NCBI GenBank assembly: GCA_963847945.1
Contig: CAWKBX010000017.1
Location: 62,001 to 126,000, forward strand
Length of the DNA: 64,000 nt
From: JANMJD01 sp963847945
GTDB lineage: Bacteria; Actinomycetota; Acidimicrobiia; Acidimicrobiales; Ilumatobacteraceae
Direction: 5' to 3'
Shown here in pieces: positions 33,950 to 43,119 of this stretch. The translations under genes were made by a program, and so were the position numbers. Every line of letters begins with the position of its first letter. The first letter of the stretch is position 1. The notes below the pieces were generated by a model. That model was not told where the DNA came from, did not search any database, and was given only the letters and a program-made list of their open reading frames with translations.

Positions 33950-35662
33950 ATGTCCGAGACGCCCATTGATGCGACGCCCGTTGATGTGAAGCCCCGTAGC
34001 CGTGATGTCACCGACGGCATGCAGAAGGCGCCCGCCCGGGCGATGCTGCGTGCCGTCGGGATGACCGATCGGGATTGGGACAAGCCCCAGATCGCCATCG
34101 CCAACGCCTGGAACGAGGTCACCCCGTGCAACATGACGCTGCGCAAGCTGGCCGAGAAGGCCAAAGAGGGCGTGCGCGCCGCCGGTGGCTTCCCGATGGA
34201 GTTCGGCACGATCACCGTGTCGGACGGCATCTCGATGGGCCATGAAGGCATGCGGGCCTCGTTGGTCTCTCGCGAGGTGATCACCGACTCGGTCGAGACG
34301 GTGATGCACGGCGAGCGCATGGATGGTTTCGTCGGTCTGGCCGGCTGCGACAAGTCGATTCCGGCGATGTTGATGGCTGCTGCTCGACTCGATCTGGCCA
34401 GCGTGTTCGTCTACAACGGTTCGATTCTGCCGGGCAACCACAACGGCCTGGCCCTCGACATCACCAGCGTGTTCGAGGCGGTCGGCGCCTGTGCCCTCGG
34501 CAAGATCACGCCCGAGGAACTGGGTGAGATCGAGCGCAAAGCCTGCCCCGGTGAGGGCGCTTGCGGTGGCATGTTCACCGCCAACACGATGTCGTCGATT
34601 GCCGAGGCGATCGGGATGTCGTTGCCCGGTTCGGCATCGCCGCCCGCCGTCGACAGACGCCGCGAAGACGATGCGGTGCTCGCCGGCGAGGCCGTGGTCA
34701 ACATGCTCCGCCTGGGCATCACCCCTCGTCAGATCATGACCAAGCAGGCGTTCGAGAACGCCATTGCGGTGACGTCCGCCCTCGGCGGTTCGACGAATGC
34801 CGTGCTGCACCTGTTGGCGATCGCCAACGAGGCCGGTGTCGCCCTTGAGTTGGAGGACTTCAACCGCATCGCCGCCAAGGTGCCCCACATCGCCGACATG
34901 AAGCCCGGTGGCAAATTCCACATGAGCGACCTCGACCGTATCGGCGGCGTGCCGGTGGTGCTCAAGATGCTGCTCGACGCCGGTCTACTGCACGGTGACG
35001 TGATGACGGTGACGGGCAAGACCATGGCCGAGAATCTCGCCGACATCAACCCTCCCGGAGCCGATGGCGTTGTCGTCTACCCGCTCGACAATCCACTCCA
35101 CGCCGAAGGCAGCATCTTGGTGCTGCGCGGTTCGCTGGCCCCGCTGGGCTCGGTCGTCAAAGTTGCCGGGCTCACCCACGACCAGATGCAGTTCGAAGGA
35201 ACGGCGCGAGTGTTCGACGGCGAGGACGGCGCGATGGAGGCCATTCTGTCGGGTTCGATCGAGCCGGGCACCGTGCTCGTCATTCGCTACGAAGGACCCA
35301 AGGGTGGCCCGGGCATCCGCGAGATGCTGGCGATCACCGGTGCCCTGAAGGGCGCAGGTCGAGGTCACGACTGCGCCCTGATCACCGATGGTCGGTTCTC
35401 CGGCGGGACCTGGGGATTCTGTATCGGCCACGTTGCCCCCGAGGCCGTCGATGGCGGCCCGATCGCCTTCGTTCGTGACGGCGACCGAATCCTCGTCGAC
35501 GTGCGCGCCAAGCGACTCGACCTCCTCGTCGACGACGCCGTGATCGCCGAACGCAAGGTGGGCTGGGTGCCGAATCAGTCGCGCTACACCAGCGGTGTGC
35601 TCGGCAAGTACGCCAAGCTGGTTCAAGGCGCCGAAACCGGGGCGATCACCAACACGCTGTAG
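33950..35662 (+). CDS. ilvD: Dihydroxy-acid dehydratase
   Basis: A 570-residue Fe-S dehydratase for the third step of valine, isoleucine and leucine synthesis, making 2-keto acids from the ketol-acid reductoisomerase product. Cluster-ligand regions are visible: GLAGCDKSIPAM near residue 133 and CPGEGACGGMFTANTMS near residue 198. LPGNHNG and the C-terminal GRFSGGTWGFCIGHVAPEA (substrate and metal binding) are also present. It is transcribed alone, 23 kb from ilvBNC, so its control may be separate; no leader peptide is seen upstream. Confidence 0.96.
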   Translation: MSETPIDATPVDVKPRSRDVTDGMQKAPARAMLRAVGMTDRDWDKPQIAIANAWNEVTPCNMTLRKLAEKAKEGVRAAGGFPMEFGTITVSDGISMGHEGMRASLVSREVITDSVETVMHGERMDGFVGLAGCDKSIPAMLMAAARLDLASVFVYNGSILPGNHNGLALDITSVFEAVGACALGKITPEELGEIERKACPGEGACGGMFTANTMSSIAEAIGMSLPGSASPPAVDRRREDDAVLAGEAVVNMLRLGITPRQIMTKQAFENAIAVTSALGGSTNAVLHLLAIANEAGVALELEDFNRIAAKVPHIADMKPGGKFHMSDLDRIGGVPVVLKMLLDAGLLHGDVMTVTGKTMAENLADINPPGADGVVVYPLDNPLHAEGSILVLRGSLAPLGSVVKVAGLTHDQMQFEGTARVFDGEDGAMEAILSGSIEPGTVLVIRYEGPKGGPGIREMLAITGALKGAGRGHDCALITDGRFSGGTWGFCIGHVAPEAVDGGPIAFVRDGDRILVDVRAKRLDLLVDDAVIAERKVGWVPNQSRYTSGVLGKYAKLVQGAETGAITNTL

Positions 35663-35738
35663 GGGTTCGGGTCGGCCGCCCCGGTGGTTGTCGCCTCGGT
35701 CGGAACTCGGCTCTGTTGAGTAGGCGACAGATGAGAAG

Positions 35739-36689
35739 ATGGCCGGCATGCCCGGCTCGGACCCCTCGGTGGTCGCACAAGCTCTGACCAAGACGTACGA
35801 AGTGCCGGTGCGATCGGCCGGCTTGCGGGCGGCGATGCGGGCGTTGGTGCATCGCGAAACCAAGCCGGTACACGCCGTTGCCGATGTCAGCTTCGTCATC
35901 GAACCCGGGGAGGTGGTCGGATTTCTTGGTCCCAACGGGGCCGGGAAGACGACGACGATCAAGATGCTGGCCGGGTTGCTGCACCCGTCGAGCGGCCAGG
36001 CCCGGGTGCTCGGCCACGAGCCGTTCAAACGGGAGCGCGAGTACCTCAGCCGGGTATCGCTGATCATGGGCAACCGCAACCAATTGCAATGGGATCTGCC
36101 CGCTCTCGACAGCTTCGAACTGCAGCGGGCGATCTATCGCACGCCCGAGGCCGACCACATTTCCTTACGTGACGAGATGATCGACTTGCTTGAGGTCGGT
36201 GCGTTGGTCGGTCAGCCGGTTCGCAACCTATCGCTCGGTGAGCGGATGAAAATGGAGATCATCGGGGCGCTGCTCCACCGTCCCGATGTGCTGTTCCTCG
36301 ACGAACCGACCATCGGGCTCGACGTCACCATGCAGCAGCGCATCCGAACCTTCATTGGTGACTACAACCGCAGCTATGGGGCGACAGTGCTGCTGACCAG
36401 CCACTACATGGCCGATGTCGAGGCGTTGTGCAAGCGGGTGATCATCATCCACGAGGGCCGTCTACTGTTCGACGGGGCGCTGAGCGAACTCAGTCACCGG
36501 GTCGCGGCGATCAAGACGATTCGGGTGCGGTTCGTCAATGGTGAGGAGCGGGTGCTCAAGGTCGAACGCTCGACGATCGCCGCAGCGACGGCAGAGCTCC
36601 TCGCCGCCAATGATGTCGATGACTTGACGATCGAGGACCCGCCGATTGATGATGTGATCGCCGCGGTGTTCGCCGCCGGGCACACCTGA
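35739..36689 (+). CDS. ABC-2 type exporter ATPase
   Basis: A 316-residue ATPase with Walker A GPNGAGKTTTIKMLAG near residue 66 and a family-specific Q-loop IMGNRNQLQWDLPALDSF. The signature is LSLGERMKMEIIGALLHRP, followed by Walker B VLFLDEPTIGLD and an H-loop TSHYM. LSLGERMKME rather than LSGGQ is typical of the ABC-2 subgroup that pairs with two distinct permeases. A second in-frame ATG at 35748 could be the start. Its stop overlaps the ATG of the first permease. The exported substrate is unknown. Confidence 0.9.
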   Translation: MAGMPGSDPSVVAQALTKTYEVPVRSAGLRAAMRALVHRETKPVHAVADVSFVIEPGEVVGFLGPNGAGKTTTIKMLAGLLHPSSGQARVLGHEPFKREREYLSRVSLIMGNRNQLQWDLPALDSFELQRAIYRTPEADHISLRDEMIDLLEVGALVGQPVRNLSLGERMKMEIIGALLHRPDVLFLDEPTIGLDVTMQQRIRTFIGDYNRSYGATVLLTSHYMADVEALCKRVIIIHEGRLLFDGALSELSHRVAAIKTIRVRFVNGEERVLKVERSTIAAATAELLAANDVDDLTIEDPPIDDVIAAVFAAGHT

Positions 36690-37482
36690 TGTTTCGGTTC
36701 TACGTGGCCACGGCCCGTATCGGCATGGTCAACCAGTTCCAATACCGCACGGCGGCCTACTTCTACATGATCGGGATGGTCGCCGAACCGGTGATCTATC
36801 TCGTGGTCTGGTCGAGCATTGCCCGCGGCAACGGCGGCAGCATCGAAGGCTTTACCGCGGGCACCTTCGCCGCGTACTACATCGTGTGGACCCTGGTGCG
36901 GAACATCAACATCGTCTTCACCCCGTTCGGTTGGGAGGAACGCATTCGCGAGGGCACGTTGTCGATGAACCTGATGCGCCCGATTCACCCGATTCATCAC
37001 GACCTCGCCGAGTTCGCCGGTACCAAGGTGACGGTGATCGCGCTGTGGTTGCCGATCGCCGTGGTCTTGTCGGTGATCTTCCGCCCGTCGCTGTCGCCCA
37101 CCGCCGGGCAGATCATCGTGTTCTTCGTCGCCATCTGGGGTGCGTATCTCATCCGCTCATTGCTCCTGTGGGTACTGGGGATGATCACCTTCTGGACGAC
37201 GCGGATCGGCGCCATTTTCGAGGCGTACTTTCTCGCCGAGTTGCTGCTCTCGGGTCGGTTGGTGCCAATGACGCTGATGCCCGACTGGGTGCAGTCGCTG
37301 TCATGGTTCTTTCCGTTCCGGTGGACGTTCGGTTTCCCGATCACGGCATTGGTCGGCCCGGTCACGTCCCGGGAGCTGATGATCGGGCTGGTGATGCAGG
37401 CGTTGTGGATCGCAGTGGGGGCCGGGCTGGTCGACCTGGTGTGGGACGCGGCATCATCCGCTTCGGCGCGGTCGGGGGTTAG
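36689..37482 (+). CDS. ABC-2 type permease 1, apparent 1-base deletion at the C-terminus
   Basis: A six-helix ABC-2 permease of about 264 residues after correction. The body is in one frame from MFRFYVATARIGMVNQFQYR to GAGLVDLVW. There a base appears to be missing from the G run at 37443-37445. The expected tail GRGIIRFGAVGG lies in the adjacent frame and stops at 37482, 2 nt before the next ATG. Uncorrected, the reading would run about 85 codons into the next gene with an unrelated tail. The segment FGWEERIREGTLSMNLMRPI is typical of this permease pair family. Confidence 0.82.
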
Positions 37483-37484
37483 CG

Positions 37485-38261
37485 ATGAGTCTGGCGAGCC
37501 GGTTCCTGCGCCTGGGAATCATCAACGAGCTGCAGTACCGGGTGAACTTCTTCGTCCAACTGGTGCAATCCGTGCTCACGCTGGGAACCTCGCTGGTGGT
37601 GTTGGCGATTGTGTTCGACCGCACCGAGACCCTCGGCGGATGGACCAAGCCCGAACTGCTCGCGGTGATGGGCGTCTTCACGCTGGTCACCGGGGTGATC
37701 CGTGCCTTCATCCAACCGAACATGACCCGGCTGATCGGTGAGATCCGCGACGGCAAGCTCGATCACCTGCTCACCAAACCCGCCGATGCCCAAACGCTCG
37801 TCAGTGTGCGCCAGGTCGAGATCTGGCAGATCATCGACGTCTTCCTTGGTGCCGTGCTCATCGTCATCGCCGCCCTGCGATTGGAACGTCCGGTCTCGGT
37901 GGGTTCGGTGTTGATCTTCCTGGTGATGTTGGTGATCGGCCTGGTCATCCTCTACTGCTTCTGGTTGCTGCTCGCCACATGCGCGTTCTGGCTGGTGCGG
38001 ATGCACGAGGTCGAGGAGTTGTTCGGCGGACTGCTGCGCGCCGGGCAGTATCCCGTCGGCATCTATCCGGGGTGGATGCGCGCCGGGTTGACGTTCCTGG
38101 TGCCGTTGGCCTTCGCCATCTCCGTCCCTGCCGAGGCGCTCACCGGTCGCTTGACCGGCGGCACAGTGGTCGTTGCCGCAGCGATGACCGTCGGCCTCGT
38201 CGGGCTGTCGCGGTGGTTCTTCCATCGAGGCCTTCGTCGATACGGCAGCGCATCGAGTTGA
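37485..38261 (+). CDS. ABC-2 type permease 2
   Basis: A 258-residue six-helix permease, intact, paralogous to permease 1 (INELQYRVNFFVQLVQ corresponds to VNQFQYRTAAYFYMIG, and IRDGKLDHLLTKPADA to IREGTLSMNLMRPIHP). With the ATPase it forms a heterodimeric exporter. It ends without an obvious terminator 76 nt before the Rrf2 gene. Substrate unknown. Confidence 0.87.
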   Translation: MSLASRFLRLGIINELQYRVNFFVQLVQSVLTLGTSLVVLAIVFDRTETLGGWTKPELLAVMGVFTLVTGVIRAFIQPNMTRLIGEIRDGKLDHLLTKPADAQTLVSVRQVEIWQIIDVFLGAVLIVIAALRLERPVSVGSVLIFLVMLVIGLVILYCFWLLLATCAFWLVRMHEVEELFGGLLRAGQYPVGIYPGWMRAGLTFLVPLAFAISVPAEALTGRLTGGTVVVAAAMTVGLVGLSRWFFHRGLRRYGSASS

Positions 38262-38337
38262 TGGCCGGGGTGGGGTTGCCCCGGCTCGGTCGTCCGCTGG
38301 TGCCCGCGGCGGTGCCCAAACCCGGCAGACTGGGCCC

Positions 38338-38814
38338 GTGCGTGTATCGGCGAGGGTGGATTACGGCATTCGGGCGTTGGCCCAACTTGCCGCGCTCGGC
38401 GGCGACGGCCCGGTCAAGGCCGACCGGATCGCCGAGGCGCAAGACATCCCCGTCCGCTTTCTGCTCGACATCCTGGGCGATCTGCGTTCGCAACACCTCG
38501 TCCGTAGCCAGCGCGGCGCCGATGGCGGCTACACCCTGGCCCGTCCGGCCCACGACATCGCCCTCGCCGATGTGTTCCGGGCGCTGGAAGGTCCGATTGC
38601 CACGGTTCACGACCTGAGCCTGAGCGACGCCGAGTATCCCGGGGCGGCCCGGGCGCTGGTCGACGTGTGGAAGGCGATGCGGGTGTCGTTGCGCGACGTC
38701 TTCGAACGAGTGACCATCGCTGACCTTGCCGACGGTCAGCTTCCCGAACACGTTCGGCGGTTGGCGGCGGCCTATGACTCCACGACCAACCTCGGAACGA
38801 CGTCAAACGGCTGA
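38338..38814 (+). CDS. Rrf2 family transcriptional regulator
   Basis: A 158-residue winged-helix regulator. VDYGIRALAQLAAL, then RIAEAQDIPVRFLLDILGDL, then RGADGGYTLARPA are the family signature (N-terminal helices, recognition helix and wing). No cysteine is present, so unlike IscR or NsrR it cannot hold a 2Fe-2S cluster. It therefore resembles CymR-type members, which report on sulfur metabolism through protein partners. The sulfate-activation operon lies 3.4 kb downstream. A CAGACT box 6 nt before the GTG suggests leaderless expression. Target sites could be the inverted repeats at 38818-38854. Confidence 0.88.
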   Translation: MRVSARVDYGIRALAQLAALGGDGPVKADRIAEAQDIPVRFLLDILGDLRSQHLVRSQRGADGGYTLARPAHDIALADVFRALEGPIATVHDLSLSDAEYPGAARALVDVWKAMRVSLRDVFERVTIADLADGQLPEHVRRLAAAYDSTTNLGTTSNG

Positions 38815-38817
38815 AAC

Positions 38818-38854
38818 TTGAAGATTCAAAATTCCAAATCGCCACGTCATGTGG
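38818..38854. promoter_or_regulatory. Two inverted repeats in an AT-rich gap upstream of the large surface protein
   Basis: The 130-bp gap 38815-38944 is clearly AT-richer than its surroundings. It holds TTGAAGATTCAA (38818-38829, perfect around GA) and CCACGTCATGTGG (38842-38854, CCAC/GTGG around five bases). They directly follow the Rrf2 gene and precede the 38945 gene, so both are operator candidates. Confidence 0.45.
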
Positions 38855-38944
38855 TTAAGATTCACGTCAAGCGCTGATTTCTCGTGATCGTCGGATCGGG
38901 CCGATGACGACTCCGGGGGCAAAGCCAGAGACTGTGGAGTGCAG

Positions 38945-41900
38945 ATGGCGATCCGAACGGCGTCCCGAACCCTGATCTTGTTGGCATTGGCCGCGTCCGT
39001 GGTTGCCATCGACACCGGGAAAACACCGCCGGTTGCGGTCGCCCAGCCGGTGGTCGGCCACACCACGCTGGTGCCTAGCCGTCCCCGCACCGATGTTGTT
39101 CGGGTGCTCGACGGCGAGGTGCTCGACTCCGCGCTGGTGGGCGGCCGGGTGGTCATCTCCGGCACGTTCACCCAGGTCAAAGACACCGATGGCACGGTGA
39201 TTACCCAGAAGTACCTTGCCGCCTACGACGAGACGACCGGTGCGCTCGACCGGAGCTTCAACCCCGTCATCGACCGTCCGGTCTACGACGTTGCGGCGTC
39301 GGCAAACGCTGGAGATCTCTTCGCCATCGGAGAGTTCAGCTTCGTTGATGGGGTCGCCCGTCGCAAGATCGCGAAGCTCACGGCGGCAGGTGACCTGGTC
39401 AGAACGTTTGTGGCCAATGCCGACAGCCGGGTCAGCGCGGTTGTTGTCATCGGCGGCAAGGTCTATGTGGGGGGTCGATTCAACAAGATCAACACGATCC
39501 CTCGGGTTCGTTTGGCGGCTCTCGACGCAACGACAGGAGCGATCGACCCGTCGTTCGACTTCCCGGTGACCGAAGGTCTTGGCGCCGATGGCGACGTCGG
39601 CATTTCCGCGCTCGACGTGACCGCCGACGGTTCCACGCTGCTCGTCGCCCATACCGGCCGGTACGTTGCCGGCCAGCCACGCGTCGGCGCCGCGCTGATC
39701 AGTCTCGGGGCGACACCGACACTCCGGCCATGGCGGACCCGACTGTACGAAAACGCCCTGGTCAACATCTCGGTGATTCGGATCACCGACGCAGCCATCG
39801 CCGCCGACGGTTCGTATGCGGTGCTGGTCGCCACCGGGGGTGATAAGCCGCCGACCAATGACACCGCGGTGCGGTTCGACACCACGACCAACGGTGACGA
39901 TGTCAACCCGACTTGGGTGTCGCGGCACTTCGACACGATCTACTCGGTGGCGATCAGCGGTCCGGCGGTTTACGTCGGCGGCCACTTCCAGTTCCAGGAG
40001 GCTCCGAACTCGCCGGAGCCGTGGCCGGGTGATACGAACATCAACTACGGCTGGGGTCTCGGCGGGGGAGCCCTGGTGCTCGTCCCGCAGGTGGTGCGGC
40101 GCGAACAGCTCGGTGCGCTCGATCCGGCGACCGGCTGGGCGATGCCATGGAACCCCGGCACCGACGCCTACCACGGGGTCACCACGCTGACCGTCACGCC
40201 CAACGGTCTGCTGGTCGGCAGCGATGGGTCGAGGCTCGGAGGCATCAACGGCATCGGCCGTCATGGCTTCTTCGACTTCCGAAACGTTCCGCCGGTCGAG
40301 GATCCCCAAACGACGCTCACCGATCCGATCAACGGCCAGATCGTGATCTCGGGGAGTCAGGTGACGCTGCGCGGGGCGGGTGCTGCGACCGCCGGAATCG
40401 CCAAGGTGCAGGTCGACGTTCGCAATGACTCGACCGGCCTCTATCGCCAGGCTGACGGGTCGTTCGCCGCGCCGTGGTACGGCGCGTTGGCCACCTTGGT
40501 GTCCCCCGGAGCGACGGCCAGCGACTGGTCGTTGCCGATCACCTTGCCGATCGGAAACTTCACCGCGAACGCACGAACCTTCGCCGTCGGCGGAGTCAAA
40601 GACCCGACCCTTGCCAACACCCGCCTCACCGCCGTTGCGTCCGACGTGACGCCGCCCGAGATCCCGGTCGTCTCTCCGCCGAGTGGCACTCAGGACTTCG
40701 CCTCGAACGAGATCACGGTGAGCGGTACGGCAACCGACAACCGGGGGGTGGCTTCGATGCAGGTGTCGGTCATCCAGGAGCTCACGCTCGACTATCTGCA
40801 ACCCGATGGCTCCGTCGCCAGCACGTTCTATGCGTTCCCGGTGTCGGTCGACTCGCCCGGTGCGCCGTCGGTCAACTGGGGTGCCGGTCTGACCATTCCC
40901 AACGGGGTGTGGACGGTGTCACTGCAGGCTCGCGACATCGACAACAACGTCGGCCCACTCGACGTGATCTACCGGGTGTTCGTCAACGACCTCACGCCGA
41001 CCATCACCGTCGATAGCCCGGTTCCCGATGCGGTGCAGGCACCGGGCACGATCACGGTGTCGGGAACCGCCGCCGATGATTCGGGGGTGAAAGAGGTTTG
41101 GGCGTTCATCCGCAATCGTCAGACCTGGCAGGGGGTCGGTACCAACGGGCTGGCTGGGTATGCCAACTGGTACAAGCTGCCGGGAATCCCGATTGCGCAG
41201 ACCTCGGTGCCATTTAACTACGTGACACCGCCGATGCCAGCAGGCAGTTACGACCTCCAGATGCAGGTCGTCGACCTCAACGGCAAGCTGATCATCTCGC
41301 CCACCCGGGTCGTCTCTCTCAACGTTCCGGGTGACGCCGGTCCCGACACGGTGCTTGCCGTGCCGGTCGATCAGGCCCAGACGTTCACATCGACGACCGT
41401 CAACTTGAGCGGAACGGCGACCGACCCAACAGGGGTCACCGACGTGCGCTTCCGTGTTCGTCGATCGATCCCGGGTCAGTCCAATAAGTTCCTGCAGTCC
41501 GACGGCTCGTGGACGAGCCAGGCCGGCCTCGTCGGCGGGGCGGCGCTGGCGACGCCGGGGGCGACGGCGACGAACTGGACGCGCACCTTCGCGCTCGGTT
41601 CCGAGGCGACATACCTCATCGTCGCCTACGCCGTCGACACCGCGGGGCAGTTGGACACGACGTCGGCGAACGCATCGCGGACCTACTACGTCTACCCGTC
41701 CGATCCGGACCCGTCGACCACGATGGCTGCGCCGGTCAATGGTGGTACCCAAACCGGGGCCAAGGTCACGGCCAACGGCAACGCCACCGACAATCTGGCG
41801 GTGAACACCGTGCAGATCTACATCCGCAACAACGCCACCGGGAAGGGGCCGCGGATTGATGGCACCATCGGCACCCCGCAATGGGTCACGACGACGCTCA

Positions 41901-42046
41901 CCAATCCCGATCGACCGGTGACCAACTGGGTGCACACGTCGCCGACGCTTCCGTTGGGCACGTACACCGTCCAGGTTCGCGCTCGTGACAGTCTCGGAAA
42001 GCTCGACCTCACGCCGGGCGTCGCGGTCGTCACCATCACCGCGTAG
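38945..42046 (+). CDS. Large secreted protein with DUF5122 repeats and five Ig-like modules
   Basis: A 1033-residue exported protein; GGAG just upstream supports the ATG at 38945. A signal peptide covers about 1-32. The N-terminal 400 residues carry delta-60/DUF5122-type blades such as VYVGGRFNKINTIPRVRLAALD and QLGALDPATGWAMPWNP, suggesting a beta-propeller. About five divergent modules of 110 residues follow. Each has a GTATDN-like strand, a (Y/F)LQxDGS-like loop, a SPGA..NW segment and a C-terminal LQARD/VQVRARD strand. No LPxTG, lipobox or C-terminal helix is present, so it is probably released or held non-covalently. Likely an adhesin or matrix protein. Confidence 0.72.
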   Translation: MAIRTASRTLILLALAASVVAIDTGKTPPVAVAQPVVGHTTLVPSRPRTDVVRVLDGEVLDSALVGGRVVISGTFTQVKDTDGTVITQKYLAAYDETTGALDRSFNPVIDRPVYDVAASANAGDLFAIGEFSFVDGVARRKIAKLTAAGDLVRTFVANADSRVSAVVVIGGKVYVGGRFNKINTIPRVRLAALDATTGAIDPSFDFPVTEGLGADGDVGISALDVTADGSTLLVAHTGRYVAGQPRVGAALISLGATPTLRPWRTRLYENALVNISVIRITDAAIAADGSYAVLVATGGDKPPTNDTAVRFDTTTNGDDVNPTWVSRHFDTIYSVAISGPAVYVGGHFQFQEAPNSPEPWPGDTNINYGWGLGGGALVLVPQVVRREQLGALDPATGWAMPWNPGTDAYHGVTTLTVTPNGLLVGSDGSRLGGINGIGRHGFFDFRNVPPVEDPQTTLTDPINGQIVISGSQVTLRGAGAATAGIAKVQVDVRNDSTGLYRQADGSFAAPWYGALATLVSPGATASDWSLPITLPIGNFTANARTFAVGGVKDPTLANTRLTAVASDVTPPEIPVVSPPSGTQDFASNEITVSGTATDNRGVASMQVSVIQELTLDYLQPDGSVASTFYAFPVSVDSPGAPSVNWGAGLTIPNGVWTVSLQARDIDNNVGPLDVIYRVFVNDLTPTITVDSPVPDAVQAPGTITVSGTAADDSGVKEVWAFIRNRQTWQGVGTNGLAGYANWYKLPGIPIAQTSVPFNYVTPPMPAGSYDLQMQVVDLNGKLIISPTRVVSLNVPGDAGPDTVLAVPVDQAQTFTSTTVNLSGTATDPTGVTDVRFRVRRSIPGQSNKFLQSDGSWTSQAGLVGGAALATPGATATNWTRTFALGSEATYLIVAYAVDTAGQLDTTSANASRTYYVYPSDPDPSTTMAAPVNGGTQTGAKVTANGNATDNLAVNTVQIYIRNNATGKGPRIDGTIGTPQWVTTTLTNPDRPVTNWVHTSPTLPLGTYTVQVRARDSLGKLDLTPGVAVVTITA

Positions 42047-42068
42047 ATCGCCACCCCCCGGCGATCTA
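42044..42068 (+). terminator. Hairpin overlapping the stop codon of the surface protein gene
   Basis: TAGATCGCC (42044-42052, including the stop codon) pairs perfectly with GGCGATCTA (42060-42068) around ACCCCCC. No U-tract follows, so it is a probable U-less terminator insulating cysD. Confidence 0.6.
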
Positions 42069-42198
42069 CGCTGGGTCTGCTGACTCAACACCAACTACTT
42101 GATGTCAACTAACTCGACATTGTTGGTAAAGTTGGTGAACAAAGCTGAGTTTGTCAAGAATCCAGATCGTTACGATCACGTAGAGGGAAGGTGCCGCC
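42069..42198 (+). promoter_or_regulatory. cysD upstream region with palindrome GATCG-TTA-CGATC
   Basis: This AT-rich 130-bp leader should hold the cys operon promoter. GATCGTTACGATC at 42165-42177 is a perfect inverted repeat around TTA, and GTTGGT is repeated directly at about 42122 and 42131. GGGAAGG at about 42185-42191 is the ribosome-binding site for the TTG start of cysD. No known riboswitch consensus was recognised. Confidence 0.45.
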
Positions 42199-43119
42199 TT
42201 GAGCAGCGCGAAAACAACCGAGGCGCAATCGCACCTCAAGGCCCTGGAATCCGAGTCGATCCACATCATGCGCGAGGTCGCCGCCGAATTCGAGCGGCCC
42301 GGCATGCTGTTCTCGAGCGGTAAGGACTCCATCGTCATGCTCCGCCTGGCCGAGAAGGCCTTCTGGCCGTGCAAGATCCCATTCCCGCTCGTGCACGTCG
42401 ACACCGGTCACAACTTCGACGAAGTGATCGAGTTCCGCGACCGCCGCTCGGCTGAGCTGGGTGTTCGCCTGGTCGTCGGCTCGGTGCAAGACGACATCGA
42501 TGCCGGTCGTTCGGTCGAAGAGACCGGCCCGCGCGCCAGTCGCAACCGGCTGCAGACCGCGACCCTGCTGCGCACGATCGAAGAGGGCCGCTTCGATGCG
42601 GTGTTCGGCGGTGCCCGTCGTGATGAAGACAAGGCCCGCGCCAAGGAGCGGGTGTATTCGTTCCGTGACGAATTCGGACAGTGGGACCCGAAGAACCAGC
42701 GTCCCGAGTTGTGGAGCCTGTTCAACGGCCGTATCCGCCAGGGCGAGCACATCCGCGTGTTCCCCATCTCGAACTGGACCGAGCTCGACATCTGGCAGTA
42801 CATCGCCGATGAGGGCATCGAGATCCCCTCGATCTACTACGCCCACCAGCGTCGCGTGTTCAACCGCGACGGCATGTGGCTCGCTGACACCCGCTATGTG
42901 ACGCCGATGGCCCACGAGGTGATCGAGGAGCGCACCGTGCGCTTCCGCACCGTCGGCGACGCGTCGTGCACCGGCGCGGTCGAGTCGACCGCCGCCACCG
43001 TGGAACAGGTCATTGACGAAGTCGCCGCTTCCCGCATCACCGAACGGGGCGCTACCCGCGCCGACGATCGGGTCTCCGAGGCTGGCATGGAAGATCGCAA
43101 GAAGGTTGGGTATTTCTGA
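42199..43119 (+). CDS. cysD: Sulfate adenylyltransferase subunit 2
   Basis: CysD (306 residues) makes adenosine 5'-phosphosulfate from ATP and sulfate together with the GTPase CysN. The PP-loop SSGKDSIVML near residue 36 and VHVDTGHNFDEVIEFRD are family hallmarks; FNGRIRQGEHIRVFPISNWTELDIWQY is also conserved. The start is a TTG with a good ribosome-binding site 8 nt upstream; the next in-frame ATG (42268) would cut into the conserved domain. Its TGA overlaps the cysN ATG. Confidence 0.95.
   Translation: MSSAKTTEAQSHLKALESESIHIMREVAAEFERPGMLFSSGKDSIVMLRLAEKAFWPCKIPFPLVHVDTGHNFDEVIEFRDRRSAELGVRLVVGSVQDDIDAGRSVEETGPRASRNRLQTATLLRTIEEGRFDAVFGGARRDEDKARAKERVYSFRDEFGQWDPKNQRPELWSLFNGRIRQGEHIRVFPISNWTELDIWQYIADEGIEIPSIYYAHQRRVFNRDGMWLADTRYVTPMAHEVIEERTVRFRTVGDASCTGAVESTAATVEQVIDEVAASRITERGATRADDRVSEAGMEDRKKVGYF

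Noticed and set aside
38867..40801. Long leftward frame of about 644 codons
   Set aside because: It is antisense to the secreted DUF5122/Ig-like protein, with a charged, non-protein-like composition; a GC-codon shadow.
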